Assembly: GCF_016918935.1 (NCBI RefSeq)
Contig: NZ_JAFFOB010000005.1
Span: 310,001 to 374,000 of the forward strand
DNA: 64,000 bases
Direction: 5' to 3'
Source: Roseitranquillus sediminis
GTDB lineage: Bacteria; Pseudomonadota; Alphaproteobacteria; Rhodobacterales; Rhodobacteraceae
The notes beneath the pieces were generated by a model that saw nothing but the letters and a program-made list of their open reading frames with translations, ran no database searches and was not told the origin of the DNA. Both the position numbers and the translations under genes were made by a program. This document shows, one piece after another, positions 1 to 7,739 of the stretch (positions within the stretch are counted from its first letter, which is position 1; every line of letters starts with the position of its first letter).

Positions 1-910
1 CCGTGCCTTCGTAGATCGCCGCCGCCACGTCGCTGACCTCGGCTCGCGTCGGGACAGGGCTGTCGATCATGCTCTCAAGCATCTGCGTCGCCACAATCAC
101 CGGCTTCGCGCACATCCGGCACTTGCGCACCAGCCGCTTCTGGATCGGCGGCACGTTCTGCACTGGAAGTTCGACGCCGAGATCGCCGCGCGCCACCATG
201 ATGCCGTCCGAGACCGCGAGGATCTCGTCAAAGCTGCGCACCGCGGCGGGCTTCTCGATCTTGGACATGATGGCCGCGCGGCCGCGCGCCAGCTTGCGCG
301 CCTCGATCACGTCCTCGGGGCGCTGCACGAACGACAGCGCCAGCCAGTCCACGCCCAGCTCGCAGACGAAATCGAGATCCTTGCGGTCCTTCGGACTCAG
401 CGCCGCAAGCGGCAGCACGACGTCGGGCACGTTCACGCCCTTGCGGTTCGAGATCGTGCCGCCGACGACCACCGTGCAGACGGCATGCTGCGCCGTCGCC
501 TCGTTCACCCGCAGGCGGATCTTGCCGTCGTTGACGAGGAGGCTCGAACCCGCCTCAAGCGCCTCGAAGATCTCCTTGTGCGGCAGCTGGACCCGCGTCG
601 CGTCACCAGGCGCCTCGTCGAGGTCGAGGCGGAACGTCTGCCCCTCCACAAGCTCCGCCTGCCCTCCGACGAAGGTACCCACCCTCAGCTTCGGCCCCTG
701 CAGGTCCGCCAGGATCGCTATCGGTCGCCCCCGCTTCTCCTCCACCTCGCGGATGATCTCGTGCCGGGCACGGATTTCGCTGTGATCTCCGTGGCTCATG
801 TTGAGGCGAAACACGTCGGCACCCGCCTCCGACAGGGCGTAGATCGTGTCGTAATCGCTCGAGGCGGGGCCAAGCGTGGCGACGATCTTGACGGCGCGAA
901 GACGTCTCAT
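1..910 (-). CDS. pyk: Pyruvate kinase, C-terminus cut by the window edge
   Basis: Cytoplasmic glycolytic enzyme converting phosphoenolpyruvate and ADP to pyruvate and ATP. The first 303 codons are present. The start [17 protein letters not shown] is the usual pyruvate kinase N-terminus. Further on are the substrate-loop lysine in [10 protein letters not shown], the metal-binding VARGDLGVE block and TQMLESM, all typical of the barrel domain. The barrel is almost complete; the allosteric C-terminal domain (family length about 480 residues) lies beyond base 1. ATG start. The divergent hydrolase gene starts about 100 bp away, so the two probably use separate promoters in that gap. Confidence 0.95.
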   Translation of the reverse strand, partial: MRRLRAVKIVATLGPASSDYDTIYALSEAGADVFRLNMSHGDHSEIRARHEIIREVEEKRGRPIAILADLQGPKLRVGTFVGGQAELVEGQTFRLDLDEAPGDATRVQLPHKEIFEALEAGSSLLVNDGKIRLRVNEATAQHAVCTVVVGGTISNRKGVNVPDVVLPLAALSPKDRKDLDFVCELGVDWLALSFVQRPEDVIEARKLARGRAAIMSKIEKPAAVRSFDEILAVSDGIMVARGDLGVELPVQNVPPIQKRLVRKCRMCAKPVIVATQMLESMIDSPVPTRAEVSDVAAAIYEGT

Positions 911-1007
911 ACTGCTCTCTCGATGCTCAAGCCCGTGCCCGTGCTTGGCACGAAAGCCCGTCGTCGACAACTGGCGCGGCCCGGGTCGGCACGCTACGCA
1001 GGGGCAA

Positions 1008-1769
1008 ATGCTGAAGATCGAGGCACCAATGGACTGGCAGCCCTACGATACCGAGGGACTCGAACGCGGGGGGCGCTGGCTTGTCACCTGCGACCACGCC
1101 TCGAACGCAGTGCCGGTCGAGGTCATTCCGCAGGGCGATCTGGGCCTGCCGGACCGGGAGATGGAGCGTCACATCGCCTACGACGTCGGCGCGGCAGGCC
1201 TCGTCCGCGACATGGCGCGGCGGCTCGATAGCCCCGCCATCCTCGGCACATTTTCCCGCCTCGTGATTGACCCCAACCGGGGCGAAGACGACCCGACACT
1301 GGTGATGAGGCTCTATGACGGCACAGTCATTCCCGGCAACCGCGATGCCGACGAGGCCGAGGTCGAGCGGCGACTCGATCTCTGCCACAGGCCATATCAT
1401 GCCGCGCTCGGAGCCCTCGCCGCGCGTCGCGGCGATACGGTGGTCTGCGCGATCCACTCCTTCACGCCGCGCCTCTCGGGGCGCGCTCCGCGGCCATGGC
1501 ACGTGGGCGTACTCTATGCCGGTGACAACCGGCTGGCATGGCCGCTGATCCGCCGCCTGCGGGAGGACGGCCACTGCGTCGGCGACAACGAGCCCTACGA
1601 CGGGCACCTGCCCGGCGATTCGATCGATCGGCACGCGATTGCGTCGGGGCGGCTGAACGTGTTGCTGGAGGTGCGCCACGACCTGATCGCGACTGCGGAC
1701 GATCAGGCGAAATGGGCGGCGCGGCTTGCCCCTGCGCTTGAAGCGGCGCTTGCCGAGACACACCTTTGA
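1008..1769 (+). CDS. N-formylglutamate amidohydrolase family protein
   Basis: Family members hydrolyse N-formyl-L-glutamate (last step of one histidine degradation route) or related N-acyl amino acids. The 253-residue product carries the family signatures: [10 protein letters not shown] near the N-terminus, an arginine-rich DPNRGEDDP loop, CAIHSFTP, and LLEVRHDLI near the end. The reading frame stays open to base 876, but that extension would overlap pyk. ATG 1008 has AGGGG just upstream; ATG 1029 is an alternative. No hut genes are in the window, so the true substrate is open. The position about 6 kb from dgcNA makes an N-acyl-glutamate substrate conceivable, but that is inference. Confidence 0.85.
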   Translation: MLKIEAPMDWQPYDTEGLERGGRWLVTCDHASNAVPVEVIPQGDLGLPDREMERHIAYDVGAAGLVRDMARRLDSPAILGTFSRLVIDPNRGEDDPTLVMRLYDGTVIPGNRDADEAEVERRLDLCHRPYHAALGALAARRGDTVVCAIHSFTPRLSGRAPRPWHVGVLYAGDNRLAWPLIRRLREDGHCVGDNEPYDGHLPGDSIDRHAIASGRLNVLLEVRHDLIATADDQAKWAARLAPALEAALAETHL

Positions 1770-1785
1770 CCGATTGGAGGACGCT

Positions 1786-2082
1786 ATGGACGACGCCACC
1801 CGCACCCAGCTCGAAGCCGCCGCCTTCCGCCGCCTGCGCGACCACCTGCGCGAGCGGAGCGACGTGCAGAACATCGACATGATGAATCTCGCCGGCTTCT
1901 GCCGCAACTGCCTCAGCCGCTGGTATCAGGAGGCCGCCACCGAGCGCGGCATCGAGATGACCAAGGAAGAGGGGCGCGAGGCGTTCTACGGCATGCCTTA
2001 TGACAAATGGCGAGAGGCGCACCAGGCGGACGCGACGCCCGATCAGGCGCGGCGCTTCGCCGATGCGCACAAGGAGCATTGA
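1786..2082 (+). CDS. DUF1244 family protein
   Basis: Small cytoplasmic protein of 98 residues in a family of unknown function widespread in proteobacteria. The diagnostic block is MMNLAGFCRNCLSRWY, where two cysteines three residues apart precede a conserved aromatic pair; a second block, EAFYGMPYDKW, follows. It starts 16 bp after the amidohydrolase with GGAGG in front, and its stop overlaps the next start (TGATG), so the four + strand genes from 1008 to 2578 are probably one transcript. The function cannot be inferred from sequence alone. Confidence 0.85.
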   Translation: MDDATRTQLEAAAFRRLRDHLRERSDVQNIDMMNLAGFCRNCLSRWYQEAATERGIEMTKEEGREAFYGMPYDKWREAHQADATPDQARRFADAHKEH

Positions 2083-2315
2083 TGCGCGCCCTCGCCCTCG
2101 CCCTGCTGCTGCCAACCTCCGCTCTCGCGGACGCGAATCCGCAGCTTGAGGCACTGGTCCAGTCGCGGCTGCCATTCTACGGCATCCACGTTGACGTGTC
2201 GGACCTGAGCCTCCGGCAGGTCGCGGCCATCCACCTGGCGATGGCGTCGGGCGGCGAGGGGCGGCTCGAGAAACGGCGCAAGATCCGCGCCATCCTGCGA
2301 TGGGAGGAAGAATGA
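2082..2315 (+). CDS. Small exported protein, first of a tandem pair
   Basis: Not recognised as a named family. 77 residues with a short signal peptide (MRALALALLLPTSALA, probable cleavage before DANP), leaving a mature peptide of about 60 residues. The start is set by a 1-base overlap with the DUF1244 stop. The mature part lines up with the next gene: L..LV...LP.YG..VDV..L...QVAAIH.A..S is shared, then a charged EKR segment. The mature chain has no cysteine, so no disulfides. Probably periplasmic or secreted. Confidence 0.7.
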   Translation: MRALALALLLPTSALADANPQLEALVQSRLPFYGIHVDVSDLSLRQVAAIHLAMASGGEGRLEKRRKIRAILRWEEE

Positions 2316-2578
2316 TGCGACACCTGCTCCTCGGTCTCTTCCTGCTGACGGCGGCAGCGCCCGCCGGCGCCAGCGAGCAGCTGCGGATGCTCGTCACGCG
2401 CGAATTACCCCGCTATGGCTACACCGACGTGGACGTGCGGGCGCTGACGATCGAACAGGTGGCGGCGATCCACCACGCCCTGCACAGCGACCATTATTCC
2501 GAGAGCGAGAAGCGCGCGATGCTCCGCTCCGCGCTCGGCGGGCGCCAGTCGCTGCGCGGGCTGCTGAGCGGCCGCTAG
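2312..2578 (+). CDS. Small exported protein, second of a tandem pair
   Basis: 88 residues with a signal peptide (MMRHLLLGLFLLTAAAPAGA) and a mature part of about 68 residues. It is clearly paralogous to the gene immediately upstream (shared LV...LP.YG, VDV, QVAAIH and EKR blocks) and overlaps it by 4 bp, with ATG codons at 2312 and 2315. Preceded by GGAGGAAGA. Its 3' end overlaps the convergent glycosyltransferase stop by 4 bp. No family name could be assigned. It looks like a local gene duplication with conserved spacing of the motif blocks. Confidence 0.7.
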   Translation: MMRHLLLGLFLLTAAAPAGASEQLRMLVTRELPRYGYTDVDVRALTIEQVAAIHHALHSDHYSESEKRAMLRSALGGRQSLRGLLSGR

Positions 2579-3423
2579 GCTGTCATGCCGGCGATTTCCA
2601 GCGCCTCGGGAATGTGGCGCCGGACATAGTCCACCATCGGCCGGTCGTCGCCGCTGGCCCCGCGGAAGTGCACGAAGTAGCCGTCTGATCGCTGGAGAGC
2701 TTCGGCGTCGCCGCTGTACTTGTGCGGCATCGGCCCGAAATCCTGATACTCGAAGCCCAGAACATCGATCTCGCTGCGGAACTGGCGCAGGAACACCGCC
2801 TGCAGCGCCGCCTGGTCGCCGCCGAGCCGCCGCCGCGTTTCGAACTCCCATGCCTTCATGACATCCATTCCCGTCCTGGTCGGCTTGAAGAAGAAAAGGC
2901 CCGAGTTGATGTTCGGCGCATGCCGCCACTTCTGCAGCTCGAACCAGCTCAGGTTCACCCGCGAGGCCCGCGTCGAGCGAAGCCGCTTTTTGTTGCGCCC
3001 CACGCCGAAATCGTAGGGCCGCTCGAGCAGGCGGCCGGCGCACTCGTCGGGCGAGCGGTTCGCCACCACGTCGGCGTCGATGTAGATCGCGATGTCGTGC
3101 CGGCTCATCTCCAGCCAGCGGTAGATCAGCGGAGTCAGGTGCTTCGCGGCGAGCGCCGGGCTCGGGCTGGAATAGTCGCGACAGTCGACCTCGGCGCCCA
3201 TGAAGGGCGCGGACACGTCAATGTGGACGACCTCCGGCGGCACCACGACCTCGCGCAGGCGTGGCACGTCCGGCCAGTCCCGCGACCGCTCGGTCAGCAC
3301 GACGATGTCGCCTGACCATCCCTGCGCCGCCAGCGTCGCCATTGACAGCCGCCCAAGAGCCGCCGTCGCGTCGCCGTAGCAGATGTAGCAGATCACCGCC
3401 GAGATGGAGCGCCGCTTCAGCAT
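2575..3423 (-). CDS. Glycosyltransferase-like protein (nucleotide-diphospho-sugar transferase fold)
   Basis: 282 residues. The N-terminus SAVICYICYGDATAALGRLSM resembles the first strand and helix of GT-A enzymes. IAIYIDADVV supplies a D-x-D motif for metal and nucleotide-sugar binding, and NINSGLFFFK followed by GGDQAALQAVF matches the region lining the acceptor site in GT8/GT-A-like proteins. It overlaps the upstream GT2-like gene by 7 bp and is co-transcribed with it. The same frame runs on upstream to 4215, but only ATG 3423 begins protein-like sequence. Donor and acceptor unknown. Confidence 0.75.
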   Translation of the reverse strand: MLKRRSISAVICYICYGDATAALGRLSMATLAAQGWSGDIVVLTERSRDWPDVPRLREVVVPPEVVHIDVSAPFMGAEVDCRDYSSPSPALAAKHLTPLIYRWLEMSRHDIAIYIDADVVANRSPDECAGRLLERPYDFGVGRNKKRLRSTRASRVNLSWFELQKWRHAPNINSGLFFFKPTRTGMDVMKAWEFETRRRLGGDQAALQAVFLRQFRSEIDVLGFEYQDFGPMPHKYSGDAEALQRSDGYFVHFRGASGDDRPMVDYVRRHIPEALEIAGMTA

Positions 3424-4505
3424 GATCGGAGGCCGATTGAAGTGGCGAGGTCGTCGCTCATCCGCAGGAGCCCCGCGTCGAGCAGGTCGCGCCACGACTC
3501 GAGCCGTCGCGATCCTTCCCACTCGAACGCGCGCTCCACGACATTGGCAGTGTGAGCCGTCGCCTCCGGACCGCGATCCTTGCGATGGCGCCACATCTCT
3601 TCGCGCGCGGCATAGTCGATCATCAGTCGAAAGTGCAGCAGCGCGGCCCAGTCCGGCGCGAGCTTTAGCCGCGCCCTGATCCTGTGACTGCTCCCCGGAA
3701 ACGTCATGCCGCGCCGCCACTTGATGAGGCCCAGCTTGGACTTGATGCCGAACGGTCGGCTGCCGCGAATGAGCAGATATCGCTGGACGAACCAGGCGCC
3801 GGGCCTCGGATGGGTCGGATCGCGATAATCCATGAGCCGGCGCATGAGCCCTTTCGCCACCCGCTCGCGCATCCCGTACGAGGCCTTGCCGTACCGGGAG
3901 CGTGCGCCACCGTAGAGCAGATAGGGCGGTGTCGGGGCATCGCGGCGGGTCCGCGGCTTTGGTGGCGCGATCCAGTAGCCCTCGCCGTCGAACAGCGGGT
4001 ACACGTTCCTCAGCCGCACATCCGAGTCGTGGTGGACCTCCGCCAGTGGACGATCCGCGTACATGTCGACCATCGGCGCGAACACCGCCTCGCTTCCGGT
4101 CGCGTCCCAGTGTGACAGGAGGCGCGGCAGTGGCACCTCCGGCCAACCGGGATACACCAGATGCTCGTCGATGTCCGGGTTCAGGATCCAGCGACCGACG
4201 GCATAGTGGTCGCACGGCCAGGCGCGAAAGATCGGCTTGAACTGCTGAAACGGCTTGCGCGAATACAGCCGCGTCACGTCGGGCTGCGCGTCCAGATAGT
4301 CGCCAGATCCGTCCGTCGAAGCGTGGTCGACGATGTAGAAGTGACGGATGCCGATCTGCCGGTGGTGTCGCAAGAAGTCCGGCAGTCGCAGCATTTCGTT
4401 ATGAGACACGCTGATCGCCACCGGGCCGTCGTCCAGCCGCGGCGCAGGCGGAGGCGCATCCATGTCGAAAACCTCCCGGAACGGGAGGTCGCCGACGGCA
4501 CTCAT
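3417..4505 (-). CDS. Glycosyltransferase family 2-like protein
   Basis: 362 residues. The first half has the core of the 'glycosyl transferase family 2' group found in bacterial polysaccharide loci: VAISVSHNEMLRLPDFLRHH, then FYIVDHASTDGS (nucleotide-binding aspartate), and LNPDIDEHLVYPG, which carries the D-x-D-like motif. The start ATG 4505 has GGAGG upstream. The 3' end overlaps the following glycosyltransferase by 7 bp, so the pair is probably translated together and acts on one glycan. No flippase, polymerase or nucleotide-sugar synthesis gene is adjacent, so the product glycan is unknown. Confidence 0.78.
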   Translation of the reverse strand: MSAVGDLPFREVFDMDAPPPAPRLDDGPVAISVSHNEMLRLPDFLRHHRQIGIRHFYIVDHASTDGSGDYLDAQPDVTRLYSRKPFQQFKPIFRAWPCDHYAVGRWILNPDIDEHLVYPGWPEVPLPRLLSHWDATGSEAVFAPMVDMYADRPLAEVHHDSDVRLRNVYPLFDGEGYWIAPPKPRTRRDAPTPPYLLYGGARSRYGKASYGMRERVAKGLMRRLMDYRDPTHPRPGAWFVQRYLLIRGSRPFGIKSKLGLIKWRRGMTFPGSSHRIRARLKLAPDWAALLHFRLMIDYAAREEMWRHRKDRGPEATAHTANVVERAFEWEGSRRLESWRDLLDAGLLRMSDDLATSIGLRSC

Positions 4506-4523
4506 CCACCGCCTCCGGCCATG

Positions 4524-5372
4524 TCAGATCGCCGCCCTGAGGCTCTCGTCGAGGTAGATCTCGCGCAAGCGGCGGGAAACCCGGCCCGGAGCGCCGTCGC
4601 CGAGCGTCACGTTGTCGATCCTGACGACCGGCATAACGAAGGACGAGGCGGAGGTGATGAACGCCTCGTCCGCCGTCTGGGCCTCGGCCACGGTGAACGG
4701 ACGCTCCTCAACCTCCATCTGCGCCTCGCGCGCGAAGCGAAGGACCGCGGCGCGGGTAATGCCGTGCAGGATCTCGGTGCCGAGCTGGCGGGTGACGATC
4801 TTGCCGTCCTTGACGATGTAGGCGTTGTTCGACGTGCCCTCGGTGATCTGCCCGTCCTCCACCATCCAGGCGTCGTCGGCGCCGGCGGCCTTGGCCATCA
4901 TCTTGCCCATCGAGGCGTAGAGCAGCTGAACCGTCTTGATGTCGCGCCGGCCCCAGCGCTGGTCCGGTATGGTGAGAACGCTCATCCCCCGCTCAGCGAT
5001 CGGGTTGTCGGCCAACTGCTTTTTCTGGGTGAAGAGCACCACCGTCGGGCTCGACCCCTCCGGGTAGGCGAAGTCGCGATCGGCGGCGCCGCGCGTGATC
5101 TGCAGATAGACCAGGCCCTCGTCGATCTCGTTGAGCCGCGTCAGCTCCCGATGGATCGCGAGTAGCTCGTCGCGCGAGAGCGGGCTCGACATGCCGAGCT
5201 CCCCCAGCGAACGCTCGAGCCGGGCGGCGTGGCCGTTGAAGTCGAGCAACTTGCCGCCGAGCACGCTCGTCACCTCGTAGACCCCGTCTGCGAAGAGGAA
5301 GCCGCGGTCGAAGACCGAAACCCTTGCCTGATACTCGGGAACGTAGTCGCCGTTGACATAGACGGTGCGCAT
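4524..5372 (-). CDS. Aminotransferase class IV, D-amino-acid-transaminase-like
   Basis: PLP enzyme of fold type IV, 282 residues. N-terminal VYVNGDYVPEYQARVSVFDRGFLFADGVYE is the signature of D-alanine/D-amino-acid transaminases. The Schiff-base lysine is in DIKTVQLLY, and ITEGTSNNAYIV and LHGITRAAVL bind the cofactor phosphate. Class IV also includes branched-chain aminotransferases and aminodeoxychorismate lyase; the length and the VYEV block favour D-amino acids. ATG 5372 has AGGAGA upstream. It lies in a stretch with muralytic and D-glutamate genes, which fits use of cell-wall D-amino acids. Confidence 0.85.
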   Translation of the reverse strand: MRTVYVNGDYVPEYQARVSVFDRGFLFADGVYEVTSVLGGKLLDFNGHAARLERSLGELGMSSPLSRDELLAIHRELTRLNEIDEGLVYLQITRGAADRDFAYPEGSSPTVVLFTQKKQLADNPIAERGMSVLTIPDQRWGRRDIKTVQLLYASMGKMMAKAAGADDAWMVEDGQITEGTSNNAYIVKDGKIVTRQLGTEILHGITRAAVLRFAREAQMEVEERPFTVAEAQTADEAFITSASSFVMPVVRIDNVTLGDGAPGRVSRRLREIYLDESLRAAI

Positions 5373-5571
5373 CGCGGTCTCCTGTTCGTCTCCTTCCTTC
5401 CTAGTCTGGCAAGAAATGCCGTGAAAGCCGAAACTCCGGGCTGCGTTTGGCGTCATTCCTGGGGTGGGCCGTGAAACGCGGAGCCCACAGCCCGCGTTGT
5501 ATAGGAATGGCTCCTGCAACCCGCGGCGATCGCGCGGCCCGGACTGAAGAAACTGCGGAGGAAGAAAGCCA

Positions 5572-5913
5572 ATGACCTGCCGCTCACACGCCCGCGTCAT
5601 CCCGATGGCCGCCATGCTCGTCTGGACCGCTGCTTGCGCCTCCGACGCTCAGGGGACGCAATGCGCCACCACCGACGACGGCACCTACGACTGCGACTTC
5701 CGCGCGATCAACTCATCGGGCAGTTTCGAGATCTCAGCCCCGGGCAAGCCGACGTACGTCCTGGACGTCGTCGAACCCGGCGTCGCCTTCGGCTTTGTGG
5801 ATCTCGGGAGTGGCGCCGTGCCGCTGCCTGGGCGCTACCTGCGCAGCGCCGACGAACCGGCCTGCTGGCTCAACGAGGCGACCGAGACCCGGATCTGCGC
5901 GCGCCAGCGTTGA
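5572..5913 (+). CDS. Small exported protein of unknown function
   Basis: 113 residues, not recognised. It begins with a basic and then hydrophobic stretch (HARVIPMAAMLVWTAACAS) that reads as a signal peptide; the TAAC sequence only weakly resembles a lipobox. The mature part has two cysteines flanking a DDGTYDC loop and two more near the C-terminus (ACWL and RICA), so two disulfides are possible. GGAGGAAG lies upstream of the ATG. It stands alone, divergent from the aminotransferase and convergent with the GH19 gene. Confidence 0.6.
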   Translation: MTCRSHARVIPMAAMLVWTAACASDAQGTQCATTDDGTYDCDFRAINSSGSFEISAPGKPTYVLDVVEPGVAFGFVDLGSGAVPLPGRYLRSADEPACWLNEATETRICARQR

Positions 5914-5928
5914 GCCGGAGCGCCTCGC

Positions 5929-6705
5929 TCAGGCCGGCGGCGTCCTGAGCGCCGCCCAGGTCATCGGGCCGACGATCCCGTCCGGCTTCAGGCCGCGGCT
6001 CTGCTGGAACTCGCGCGCCGCCTCCTCGGTGTTGGATCCGAAATCGCCGTCGACGAGCACCGCGAAGCCCGCCTCGATCAGCGCGCTCTGAAGGTCGCGC
6101 ACCCCGTTGCCCTTGTCGCCGAGGCGAAGGACCGGGTCGCCCTCGACCGCACGCTGGCCTTCCATCCAGAGCCGCTTGGTCCGACGCAGGTACCGCTTGC
6201 GATCGTCGAGACCGTTGGTGCCACCGTTGATGGCGCGCGTCACCGCGACGACATCGTCGCGGTCGGCGTGGCGGTTGATATTCCGCCGCCGCCAGTATGA
6301 GACCGCGGACAGGAGCGCCCAGGGAAACCGCTCCAGCTCGTCTGGCTCGGCTTCGAAGTCAGGCGCCTTCGCATCGATTTCGCGGATGTCCGCGGCGGCC
6401 TCGCGATAGTTGGCGCGACCCGTGGTCTGGATCAGCCCGCGCCCACGATAGCGCGTGCCGTCTCCCTTCTGCAGGTTGCCGAGGTCCCTGCGCCCCTCGT
6501 AGGCGGCGCCGGACGCGAATTCGAGCGTGCGGCGGAAGTGGGCGCTCTCGTGTGCGAGCTGCGCCATGAAGTGCGCCAGGCGCAGCTCGTTGTCGATCAT
6601 GCCGAGTGGCAGGTAGTGCTGATGCTGGACGATGCCGGCGACAATCACGTCGGTGGGATTGGGTGCGATCGCCCTGACGTCAGCCTCGGAAATCTCGATT
6701 GTCAT
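5929..6705 (-). CDS. GH19-type muralytic enzyme with peptidoglycan-binding domain
   Basis: 258 residues without a signal peptide. Residues about 1-180 form a glycoside hydrolase 19 (chitinase/endolysin-like) domain, with the first catalytic Glu in LAHESAHF, the second in YEGRRDLGN, and the core block YRGRGLIQTTGRANY. Residues about 190-255 form a peptidoglycan_binding_1 module (LRLGDKGNGVRDLQSAL, then VDGDFGSNTEEAAREFQ). It is built like phage endolysins, but no holin, capsid or other phage gene is near. ATG 6705 has GGAGG four bases upstream. The absence of a signal peptide means release would need lysis or another export route. Confidence 0.82.
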   Translation of the reverse strand: MTIEISEADVRAIAPNPTDVIVAGIVQHQHYLPLGMIDNELRLAHFMAQLAHESAHFRRTLEFASGAAYEGRRDLGNLQKGDGTRYRGRGLIQTTGRANYREAAADIREIDAKAPDFEAEPDELERFPWALLSAVSYWRRRNINRHADRDDVVAVTRAINGGTNGLDDRKRYLRRTKRLWMEGQRAVEGDPVLRLGDKGNGVRDLQSALIEAGFAVLVDGDFGSNTEEAAREFQQSRGLKPDGIVGPMTWAALRTPPA

Positions 6706-6776
6706 AATTCCTCCCTCGCAACAATCCTCCGATACTAGCACCTTTCGTGAAGTTTTGGAAAATATCGCGGACGCCA

Positions 6777-7739
6777 CTAGCCCCAGAGCGCTGCATCCGC
6801 AGGATGCACGCCCGCCGCGTCGTAACGCAGCGGGTGATTCCTGTCCTCGGCCAGAAGCAGCGGGCCGTCGAGGTCGGTCACCGTCGCGCCTTGCGCGAGC
6901 AGCACCGCCGGCGCCATCGCGAGGGACGAGCCGACCATGCAGCCGACCATGATGCCGTACCCCTCCGCACGCGCGGCCTCGCGCAGCGCCAGCGCCTCGG
7001 TGAGGCCACCGGCCTTGTCGAGCTTGATGTTCACCATGTCGTACCGGCCGCGAAGAGCCGGCAGGCTCGCCCGGTCGTGGCAGCTCTCGTCGGCGCAGAC
7101 GGGCAGCGGCCGCTCGATCTCGGCCAACGCCTCATCCTCGCCCGCCGGCAAGGGCTGCTCCACCAGTTCGACGCCGAGGCGCACGAGGTACGGCGCGAGG
7201 TCGGCATAGACCTCTCCCGACCAGCCCTCGTTCGCGTCGACGATGATGCGGGCGGCCGGCGCGCCCTGCCGCACCGCCTCGAGCCGCGGCATGTCCTCGG
7301 GCGTGCCGAGCTTGATCTTGAGGAGCGGCCGGTGGGCGTTCCGCGCCGCTGCCGCCCGCATCGCCTCCGGCTCGCCCAGCGAGATCGTGTAGGCAGTTAC
7401 TTGCGGCTGCGGCGGATCCAGCCCGGCAAGCTCCCACACCCGGCGGCCGGACTGCCGTGCCTCGAGATCCCAGAGCGCACAATCCACGGCATTGCGCGCG
7501 GCGCCGGGCGGCAGGAGGTCGGCCAAGTTGGACCGGTCCACCCCCGTCAGCCCCTCGACCTGCGCGCCGACGCTCTCGATCGTCTCGCCGTAGCGGGCGT
7601 AAGGCACGCATTCGCCGCGCCCGATGACGCCTTCCGCCTCGATCTCCACCGTCAGGACGCGCGCCTCCGTGCGGCTGCCCCGGCTGATGGTGAAGGCCTC
7701 GGCCAGCCGGAAGGTCTCGGACCGGACGTGGATCCTCAC
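6777..7739 (-). CDS. dgcA: N-acetyl-D-glutamate racemase / dipeptide epimerase (DgcA)
   Basis: 320-residue member of the muconate-lactonising subgroup of the enolase superfamily. Catalytic features are visible: KIKLG (the K-x-K base), metal ligands in VDANEGW, VEQPLP and CADES, and the second base in NIKLDKAGG. This architecture is shared by L-Ala-D/L-Glu epimerases. Its partner is a DUF1611 gene overlapping by 4 bp (GTGA), the arrangement described for the DgcN-DgcA D-glutamate pathway, in which DgcA racemises N-acetyl-D-Glu to N-acetyl-L-Glu. GTG start. If it instead recycles L-Ala-D-Glu from muropeptides, the context would fit equally well. Confidence 0.85.
   Translation of the reverse strand: MRIHVRSETFRLAEAFTISRGSRTEARVLTVEIEAEGVIGRGECVPYARYGETIESVGAQVEGLTGVDRSNLADLLPPGAARNAVDCALWDLEARQSGRRVWELAGLDPPQPQVTAYTISLGEPEAMRAAAARNAHRPLLKIKLGTPEDMPRLEAVRQGAPAARIIVDANEGWSGEVYADLAPYLVRLGVELVEQPLPAGEDEALAEIERPLPVCADESCHDRASLPALRGRYDMVNIKLDKAGGLTEALALREAARAEGYGIMVGCMVGSSLAMAPAVLLAQGATVTDLDGPLLLAEDRNHPLRYDAAGVHPADAALWG

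Noticed and set aside
5929-6705. Prophage remnant suggested by the endolysin-like gene
   Set aside because: No holin, capsid, portal, integrase or attachment site in the surrounding 15 kb; neighbours are metabolic genes.
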